The notes under the pieces: model-generated
What the model saw: only the letters and a program-made list of their open reading frames with translations
The model's database searches: none
What the model was told of the DNA's origin: nothing
Position numbers and translations under genes: made by a program
DNA from: CADEDV01 sp964437415
Lineage (GTDB): Bacteria; Bacteroidota; Bacteroidia; Chitinophagales; Chitinophagaceae
Direction of reading: 5' to 3'
DNA: 64,000 nt
Assembly: GCA_964437415.1 (NCBI GenBank)
Contig: CAYTGN010000009.1
Span: 53,300 to 117,299 of the forward strand
In this document: positions 58,658 through 64,000 of the stretch, piece after piece
Layout: the number at the start of each line of letters is the position of its first letter
How positions within the stretch are numbered: the first letter of the stretch is position 1

Positions 58658-59353
58658 ATGATTGATCTTTTACAGACCCTTGATTCCCTCACAAAAGCTA
58701 CACAGGCACTTGCCGGGGACAACAACAACGACGGACATCTTAGTTTTTTTGAATTATTATACATGGGCGGATGGATCATGATTCCGCTGGGAGCCATGCT
58801 GCTGTTTGCTGTGTATGTATTTGCCGAAAGGATGATCGCTATTCGCAATGCAGCCCGTATTGATAGCAATTTCATGCACATCATCCGAGACCATATCGTC
58901 AGCGGCAATGTCACTGCGGCGAGGAGTTTTGCAAAAAACACCAATAACCCTGTTGCCCGCATCATTGACAAGGGCATTCAGCGCATCGGCAAACCGATTG
59001 ACAGCATTGAAAAAAGTATGGATAACGTGGGGCAACTGGAAATGTATAAGCTGGAGAAGAACATGGGTGTGCTGTCGGTGATCTCGAAAGCGGCGCCCAT
59101 CTTTGGTTTCGTAGGTACGCTGGTAGGTTTGATGCAGTTGTTCTCCAATATCACCACTTCCAATGAATTTGAAGTTAGCACCATTGCCGGTGGTATTTAT
59201 ACAAAACTTATTTGTTCTATCACGGGGCTGGTGATCGGTCTTGGCGCTTATCTCTGCCACAGCTACCTGAACACACAAATTGACAAGACCGCCAATAAAA
59301 TGGAAGCAGCGTCATCTGACTTCCTTGATGTTTTACAGGAACCTACCCGATAA
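58658..59353 (+). CDS. MotA/TolQ/ExbB proton-channel protein with an EF-hand-like loop
   Basis: 231 residues. Three membrane segments: LLYMGGWIMIPLGAMLLFAVYVF, then GFVGTLVGLMQLF and IYTKLICSITGLVIGLGAYL. The AAPIFGFVGTLVGLM motif is the TolQ/ExbB signature. It works with the next gene as a proton-driven energiser of outer-membrane transport or envelope functions. The N-terminal DNNNDGHLSFFE (residues 21-32) exactly fits the EF-hand calcium-loop pattern; see findings. The pair is separated by 9 bases. Confidence 0.92.
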   Translation: MIDLLQTLDSLTKATQALAGDNNNDGHLSFFELLYMGGWIMIPLGAMLLFAVYVFAERMIAIRNAARIDSNFMHIIRDHIVSGNVTAARSFAKNTNNPVARIIDKGIQRIGKPIDSIEKSMDNVGQLEMYKLEKNMGVLSVISKAAPIFGFVGTLVGLMQLFSNITTSNEFEVSTIAGGIYTKLICSITGLVIGLGAYLCHSYLNTQIDKTANKMEAASSDFLDVLQEPTR

Positions 59354-59362
59354 ACCACGAGA

Positions 59363-59767
59363 ATGAATTTCAGGAAAAAAAATAGCAGAAAAGAATCCTC
59401 AGAGGTCTTCACCGACTCGCTGAATGATATTTTGTTCATCCTGCTGATGTTCTTTCTCATTGTGGCCACATTGGCCAATCCCAATGTGGTGAGAGTAGGA
59501 ATACCGAGAGGCACCAAGGATACAAAAGCAAAGCAAAATATCATGGTCTCGATTGACAAAGACCAGCATTTCTATATCGGCTCCAAGAGGGTTGATCTGA
59601 GCATGATTGATTCATTACTTGCCTTTGAGATCAATAAATACAGGGCCACGGTGGATACACCGACAGTTGTTATCAATGCGGATACCACCGCTTTTTATGG
59701 TGAAGTATTCAGGGTGATGAGACTTGCCAAAAAGAACGGCGCTAAAGTGGTGGCGAATGTGAAGTAG
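59363..59767 (+). CDS. ExbD/TolR-family protein
   Basis: 134 residues. A short basic N-terminus is followed by VFTDSLNDILFILLMFFLIVATLA, with an Asp at the start of the single membrane helix as in the ExbD proton path. The periplasmic domain ends VMRLAKKNGAKVVANVK. It pairs with the preceding ExbB-like gene. TonB is not in the window. Confidence 0.92.
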   Translation: MNFRKKNSRKESSEVFTDSLNDILFILLMFFLIVATLANPNVVRVGIPRGTKDTKAKQNIMVSIDKDQHFYIGSKRVDLSMIDSLLAFEINKYRATVDTPTVVINADTTAFYGEVFRVMRLAKKNGAKVVANVK

Positions 59768-59771
59768 TTTT

Positions 59772-60638
59772 TCAGAAAACTGCTTTTACCATCCTGTCTT
59801 TTCCCTGCATATCTTTTTTCAGTTCGGTTTTATAGCCAAAAGATTCATAGACCTTTACTGCTTCAGGTCCGAGTTCTTCGTGTATCTCGGTATAAATGGC
59901 TCCGCCGGGATTCATGTGTGTTTTGCCAAAATCAGCAATGGCCCTGTAAAAGACCAGTGCATCATTGTCCGGCACAAACAACGCAGTGGCTGGTTCATAG
60001 TTCAGCACATTGGATTGCATCTGTTCTTTATTTTTTTCAGGTATGTATGGCGGGTTGCTGACAATAATGTCAAACAAGGGCAATTGTTTTCTTGATTTCT
60101 CATCGAGAAAATCAAGTTGTATAAAATTTACTTCCGCCCCGAGAGTAGCTGCATTTTGGCTGGCCACTTTCAGCGTTGCTTCGCTGCTGTCACAACTCCA
60201 GACGTCTGCTTTTCTCAAGCTTCTTTTCAGTGAAACAGGTATGCAACCGCTTCCGCTGCCAATGTCAAGTATGCTGAGCTTTTCAACAGGAAATTTAACC
60301 CCGATAGCTATCGGGGTTGAGATGATCCATTCCACCAGTTCTTCTGTTTCGGGACGGGGGATGAGTACATTGTTATCTACATAAAACTTCAGGCCGCAAA
60401 ACCAGGCTTCGTTCAATACATACTGTACGGGTTCATGCTGCAGCAATCTTTCAGTGATTATTTTTAACTGCAATTCTTCTGTTGTTGTGATGGATGAATT
60501 TTTATACATCATCCGTTCCACCTTTTTGGAACCGGTAAGATGTTCCATCACCCAATCTGTGATGCTGTCAGCCTCCCCTTCGGGATAAATGGTCCTTAGC
60601 TGGTTCAGCAGTGAAAAAGTGGCTTCCCTGAGTGTCAT
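59772..60638 (-). CDS. prmC: Peptide chain release factor N(5)-glutamine methyltransferase with palindromic insert
   Basis: 288 residues. SAM motif ILDIGSGSGCIPVSLKR and the catalytic NPPY (VSNPPYIPEKN) are clear. It methylates the Gln in the GGQ loop of release factors. Residues 107-114 (TPIAIGVK) are encoded by a perfect palindrome between the N-terminal and SAM domains. The stop is 4 bases from the convergent exbD-like gene. TAAGTTTG on this strand ends 5 bases before the ATG. Confidence 0.94.
   Translation of the reverse strand: MTLREATFSLLNQLRTIYPEGEADSITDWVMEHLTGSKKVERMMYKNSSITTTEELQLKIITERLLQHEPVQYVLNEAWFCGLKFYVDNNVLIPRPETEELVEWIISTPIAIGVKFPVEKLSILDIGSGSGCIPVSLKRSLRKADVWSCDSSEATLKVASQNAATLGAEVNFIQLDFLDEKSRKQLPLFDIIVSNPPYIPEKNKEQMQSNVLNYEPATALFVPDNDALVFYRAIADFGKTHMNPGGAIYTEIHEELGPEAVKVYESFGYKTELKKDMQGKDRMVKAVF
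60297..60318. repeat. Palindrome CCCCGATAGCTATCGGGG inside prmC
   Basis: The inner 18 bases (60299-60316) are shown; the palindrome extends by AA and TT on the two sides to 22 bases and is perfect. The core is shared with 29587-29604 before rpsA. Confidence 0.9.
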
Positions 60639-60643
60639 AGCAA

Positions 60644-60651
60644 CAAACTTA
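60644..60651 (-). promoter_or_regulatory. Promoter -7 box of prmC
   Basis: Minus-strand TAAGTTTG, exact TAnnTTTG match, 5 bases before the prmC ATG; leaderless transcript expected. Confidence 0.65.
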
Positions 60652-60658
60652 ATTCATT

Positions 60659-60666
60659 TACTTTTG
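60659..60666 (+). promoter_or_regulatory. Promoter -7 box of ribD
   Basis: TACTTTTG, exact TAnnTTTG match, 6 bases before the ribD ATG. It lies 7 bases from the prmC box on the opposite strand, so the two promoters overlap. Confidence 0.65.
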
Positions 60667-60672
60667 CCGCTC

Positions 60673-61728
60673 ATGAACCACGGATTATATATGCATCGCT
60701 GTCTTGAACTGGCCACAAAAGGGGCCGGTCAAGTGGCTCCCAACCCCATGGTGGGGGCTGTGCTGGTTCATGAAGAAAAGATAATTGGGGAAGGCTGGCA
60801 CCAAAAGTATGGTGAAGCCCATGCAGAAGTGAATTGTATTGATCAGGCCATCCAAAACGGGTTTGCTGAATTGATTCCCCGGTCAACACTATATGTTTCG
60901 CTGGAGCCCTGTGCACATTTTGGCAAAACACCACCCTGCACTGATCTCATCATTCAGAATAAAATACCGGAAGTGGTGATCGGCTGCCGAGACCCGTTTA
61001 TCGAAGTGGATGGGAAAGGAATACAGAAATTAAAAGCAGCAGGGGTAATTGTTATAACGAATGTGCTGGAAGCTGAGTGTAAAGAATTGAATAAACGCTT
61101 TTTTACTTTTCATACCCAACACCGGCCCTATGTGATCTTGAAATGGGCTATGACAAAAGATGGGTTTATGGCCCCCTTAACCCATGAAAAGGGAAGCAGG
61201 TTGCTGATCAGTAATGAATATTCCAATCGCTTAGTTCATCAATGGCGGAGTGAAGAATCCTCAATTTTGGTGGGAACAAATACTGCATTACTGGATGATC
61301 CTGGACTCACTACAAGACTATGGCCCGGCCAATCACCAGTGCGGTTGGTGGTGGATATGGAACTGAAACTTCCGCCATCTTTAAAACTGTTTGACCAGCG
61401 ACACAGAACGATTGTATTTAATACTGTCAAACATGAAGAAGAAGGAAATTGCTGGTATTACCAGGTGACAGAAGAGGTAAGTCTTGTTCACCAGGTACTG
61501 AATGCCTTGTATCAGTTGAAAATTCAGAGTGTGCTGGTGGAAGGGGGAGCAAGGTTGCTGCAGTCATTTATTGATGAAGATGCCTGGGATGAAGCAAGGA
61601 TCATAACCAATGAGCAACTGGAGACCGGCACAGGATTAAAGGCACCTTCATTGGATATGATGCAACTGACAGGGCAGGAGCGGCAGGGAAATGATACGAC
61701 CAGTTATTTTAAACCGGTAAGAATTTGA
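60673..61728 (+). CDS. ribD: Bifunctional riboflavin biosynthesis deaminase/reductase
   Basis: 351 residues from MNHGLYMHRCLELATKGAGQ; the promoter box just upstream fixes this start. The deaminase domain holds the zinc ligands H50 (with catalytic E52), C80 and C89 in HAEVNC and EPCAHFGKTPPC. The reductase domain begins near residue 145 (PYVILKWAMTKDGFMAP) and has the VEGGARLLQSF NADPH motif. It performs two successive steps toward riboflavin. It overlaps the next gene by 4 bases. Confidence 0.94.
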   Translation: MNHGLYMHRCLELATKGAGQVAPNPMVGAVLVHEEKIIGEGWHQKYGEAHAEVNCIDQAIQNGFAELIPRSTLYVSLEPCAHFGKTPPCTDLIIQNKIPEVVIGCRDPFIEVDGKGIQKLKAAGVIVITNVLEAECKELNKRFFTFHTQHRPYVILKWAMTKDGFMAPLTHEKGSRLLISNEYSNRLVHQWRSEESSILVGTNTALLDDPGLTTRLWPGQSPVRLVVDMELKLPPSLKLFDQRHRTIVFNTVKHEEEGNCWYYQVTEEVSLVHQVLNALYQLKIQSVLVEGGARLLQSFIDEDAWDEARIITNEQLETGTGLKAPSLDMMQLTGQERQGNDTTSYFKPVRI

Positions 61729-62339
61729 ACAACGATTTTTATAATAGTATTGAGCGATCATCAATAGCTGAGTTTAAGGACAGGGGCAGCAAGTTTTTAG
61801 CCTACACTTTCCCGATAAATACTGTCGCTGAATTCAAAGAACGACTGGCCGAAGTGAAAAAGGAACACCCCAAAGCCACCCACCATTGTTTTGCCTACCG
61901 GATCGGATTGGACGGAAATAATTTTCGGGTGAGTGATGATGGTGAGCCTTCCGGTTCAGCCGGAAGACCGATTTTGGGGCAGATGGACAGTAAGCAGGTG
62001 ACCAATGTGCTCATAGTTGTGGTTCGCTATTTTGGCGGTACTCTGCTTGGTGTTCCGGGTTTGATCAATGCCTATAAAACGGCAGCCGCATTAGCTTTAC
62101 AGGTTTCTCCGGTTGTACAAAAACCTGTATTGGCAAATTATAATGTTCAATTTGACTACACACAGATGAATGAGGTGATGAAAGTGGTGAAACAATTTGA
62201 CTGCAATGTGGCGAAGCAGGAAATAAACCTGTTCTGCTCCCTGCATATCGGTATTCCTAAAAACAGGCTGGATGAAGTGCTGTTCAAATTTAAAGACCTC
62301 AGAACTGTTGAAGTAAAGCCCGACTCAGTAACACTTTAG
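61725..62339 (+). CDS. YigZ/IMPACT-family protein
   Basis: 204 residues from a TTG that overlaps the ribD stop codon; no ATG is available near the start. KATHHCFAYRIGLDGNNFRVSDDGEPSGSAGRPIL and VVVRYFGGTLLGVPGLINAY are the family core. The bacterial member is a conserved protein of unknown biochemical role, related to the GCN2 regulator IMPACT. Co-transcription with ribD is likely. It converges on folC with 4 bases overlapping. Confidence 0.9.
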   Translation: MNNDFYNSIERSSIAEFKDRGSKFLAYTFPINTVAEFKERLAEVKKEHPKATHHCFAYRIGLDGNNFRVSDDGEPSGSAGRPILGQMDSKQVTNVLIVVVRYFGGTLLGVPGLINAYKTAAALALQVSPVVQKPVLANYNVQFDYTQMNEVMKVVKQFDCNVAKQEINLFCSLHIGIPKNRLDEVLFKFKDLRTVEVKPDSVTL

Positions 62340-63634
62340 TGTACAGGAGCCATGACTTCACCAACTAAAAAAACACTGCCGCAAATAATGATCATGTCTT
62401 CAGGGCCTGCTTTTTGCAAAGCAGTTTTCAGGGCATCATTTACCTCCGACCATGTTTCACCTCTGAGTTTGGCAACAGTGGCTTTCACTGCCAGTTCGTC
62501 TTCAGGCATAGCTCTCGGTATCTGCGCTTTGGTGAAATAGTAGTATGCGTCTTTGGGTAACAGGCTTAAAACCTTTTCCACTTCTTTATCTTTCACCATG
62601 CCGATGATGATATGAAGCTGACGATGATCTGTCACCTCAGCCTGCTGCACCAACTGTTTAATTCCATCTGCATTATGAGCCACATCCAGCACCACCAGCG
62701 GAGAAGTATGAATGATCTCCCAGCGGCCATGCAACCCCGTTAGTTTCCTGGTTTGTTTAAGACCTTTCCGGATAGAACTATCATCGGTTTTCCATCCTTT
62801 TTCCTGCAGGAGACGGCAGGCTTCCAATACGGTCAGCAGGTTTTTGGTCTGGTAAATACCCGAAAGATCCAATTCATAGGTTTTCTGATCAGTATGATGC
62901 TCTTCCGCCACCTGCACATGCAGATGATGCTGCTGCCAGTTCCAGTCTGCAATATGTCTTTTTTCAGAAGCAACGGCAAGTGTTGTGTTTTTTCCTTTTG
63001 CAGCCTGTTCAAAAACCGGTTTTGTTTCAGGCAACAGTTCTCCAACGACTACAGGAATTTTTTCCTTGATGATCCCTGCTTTTTCAAAAGCGATCTTCTC
63101 CAGTGTGTCACCAAGTATGTTCATGTGATCCCACCCGATATTGGTGATGACGGACAATTCTGGTGAAATGATATTGGTGCTGTCGAGCCTTCCGCCAAGC
63201 CCGGTTTCAATGACGGCTATGTCCACCTGCTGTTTTGCAAAATGATCAAATGCCATGGCCACCGTGATCTCAAAAAAACTGGGTTCAATCTTTTCGATCA
63301 ACGGTTTGATCTTTCCGGTGAAATCAACCACATCCTGTTCGGGTATCATCTGCCCGTTCACTTTTATTCTTTCCCGGAAATCTTTCAGGTGCGGTGAGGT
63401 ATATAATCCCGTTTTATAACCTGCGGTTTGCAAAACAGCAGCCAGCATGTGGCTCACCGATCCTTTCCCGTTTGTTCCTGCCACATGAATGCTTTTAAAT
63501 TTTGTATGCGGGTTGTCCAACGCCGCACAAAGTTGTATCGTGTTGCCCAGGTCAGCTTTATAGGCAGCCTTGCCAATGCGGCTGAACATGGGAAGCTGGC
63601 TAAATAGAAAATCAATCGTCTGCTGGTAGGTCAT
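62336..63634 (-). CDS. folC: Dihydrofolate synthase / folylpolyglutamate synthase
   Basis: 432 residues from MTYQQTIDFLFSQLPMFSR. The P-loop is GTNGKGS at residues 53-59 and the Mur-ligase-like ISPELSVITNIGWDHMNILGD follows. It adds glutamate to folates. The start at 63634 is favoured over the upstream ATG codons by a leaderless-type promoter box that ends 4 bases before it. With thyA and folA elsewhere in the window it covers the folate pathway. Confidence 0.94.
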   Translation of the reverse strand: MTYQQTIDFLFSQLPMFSRIGKAAYKADLGNTIQLCAALDNPHTKFKSIHVAGTNGKGSVSHMLAAVLQTAGYKTGLYTSPHLKDFRERIKVNGQMIPEQDVVDFTGKIKPLIEKIEPSFFEITVAMAFDHFAKQQVDIAVIETGLGGRLDSTNIISPELSVITNIGWDHMNILGDTLEKIAFEKAGIIKEKIPVVVGELLPETKPVFEQAAKGKNTTLAVASEKRHIADWNWQQHHLHVQVAEEHHTDQKTYELDLSGIYQTKNLLTVLEACRLLQEKGWKTDDSSIRKGLKQTRKLTGLHGRWEIIHTSPLVVLDVAHNADGIKQLVQQAEVTDHRQLHIIIGMVKDKEVEKVLSLLPKDAYYYFTKAQIPRAMPEDELAVKATVAKLRGETWSEVNDALKTALQKAGPEDMIIICGSVFLVGEVMAPVH

Positions 63635-63638
63635 CGGG

Positions 63639-63646
63639 CAAATGTA
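63639..63646 (-). promoter_or_regulatory. Promoter -7 box of folC
   Basis: Minus-strand TACATTTG, exact TAnnTTTG match, 4 bases before the ATG at 63634. Confidence 0.65.
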
Positions 63647-63718
63647 GGGAAGAAGCAGGAAGCCGGGGCTTTGTTCTAACATTATCATCTCATCTGTTCC
63701 GTTCTAAAAATCTGGTTT

Positions 63719-64000
63719 TCAGGAAGCAGTTTTTTTAGGCTTCCCCTTCAGACTCAGGTAATCTAAGAAATAGATCACTTTCACTGAAAAGTTATCAATC
63801 TGGGGTGATTCCACCGTATTTCGCAGGTTACGGTAATATTTATCCTGCACATACTGGTTGAAAAGTTCAGAAGATGATTTCCAGTTCACATTGATGAAAC
63901 TACCAGGTGCAAACTGCCAGGTGTAGTTCATGTCAATATTAAAATAGTTCACATTGGTATTAGGGTCCCTGCTCACCGTAGCCAGGTTTTCGAGATACCC
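63719..64000 (-). CDS. DUF5916-type outer-membrane protein, C-terminal end only
   Basis: The frame is open to the window edge, so this is the last about 93 residues of a longer protein. YFNIDMNYTWQFAPGSFINV and SVKVIYFLDYLSLKG have the alternating aromatic pattern of outer-membrane beta strands. The YTWQFAPGS stretch is one I associate with the DUF5916 family. Identity is likely but rests on a short piece. Confidence 0.6.
   Translation of the reverse strand, partial: GYLENLATVSRDPNTNVNYFNIDMNYTWQFAPGSFINVNWKSSSELFNQYVQDKYYRNLRNTVESPQIDNFSVKVIYFLDYLSLKGKPKKTAS

Overview
The window looks like chromosome of a Bacteroidota bacterium, most likely of the Chitinophagaceae or a close relative. The grounds are: -7 boxes of the type TAnnTTTG upstream of many genes, few Shine-Dalgarno sites, a secreted protein with a type IX secretion (Por) C-terminal sorting domain, families typical of the phylum (NamZ/DUF1343, DUF5916, IVP four-helix proteins, histone-H1-like KA-rich protein, short LeuA), and families of short palindromic repeats that I associate with this phylum. 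The genus assignment is inference.

Layout. 1-3620: leucine biosynthesis leuA-leuC-leuD-leuB on the minus strand. 3827-10587: a helical protein, a cyclase-FlgO-TPR fusion, an unknown secreted protein, an H1-like basic protein and a YVTN beta-propeller. 10938-26283: fusA alone, a reverse-strand flippase-like gene, then the S10-spc ribosomal cluster from rpsJ to secY. 26374-31550: map, an HI0933-like flavoprotein, an acyltransferase and rpsA. 31859-38936: T9SS cargo, SIMPL protein, acyltransferase, thioesterase, proline dehydrogenase and two unknown membrane or lipoproteins. 39091-43722: an accessory minus-strand group with a subclass B1 metallo-beta-lactamase, two oxidoreductases, a GNAT, a small membrane protein and an AraC regulator. 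43817-64000: thyA, an IVP four-helix protein, folA, a methyltransferase, the three-part transhydrogenase pntA1-pntA2-pntB, an rRNA methyltransferase, LysM protein, fmt, namZ, a FKBP, pepT, a SPFH protein, ExbB/ExbD, prmC, ribD, a YigZ protein, folC and the end of a DUF5916 gene.

How genes connect. thyA, folA and folC belong to folate and thymidylate metabolism, and fmt uses formyl-folate. fusA, the ribosomal proteins, rpsA, map, fmt and prmC all serve translation. The ribosomal cluster is incomplete compared with the usual order: rpsL/rpsG are not next to fusA, and infA-rpsM-rpsK-rpsD-rpoA-rplQ do not follow map.

The most unusual signal is the spread of short palindromes and simple-word tracts. 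They occupy many intergenic spaces and also sit in frame inside at least nine coding regions (leuC, the H1-like gene, the HI0933 gene, a methyltransferase, pntA, the NOL1/Sun methyltransferase twice, fmt, prmC, perhaps rpsA), where they appear to add surface peptides to conserved enzymes. A second signal is a set of genes (prmC, ribD, folC, fmt, the NOL1/Sun methyltransferase, probably thyA and map) whose -7 box ends only 4-10 bases before the start codon, implying leaderless mRNAs. No tRNA, rRNA, CRISPR array, insertion sequence or prophage was recognised.
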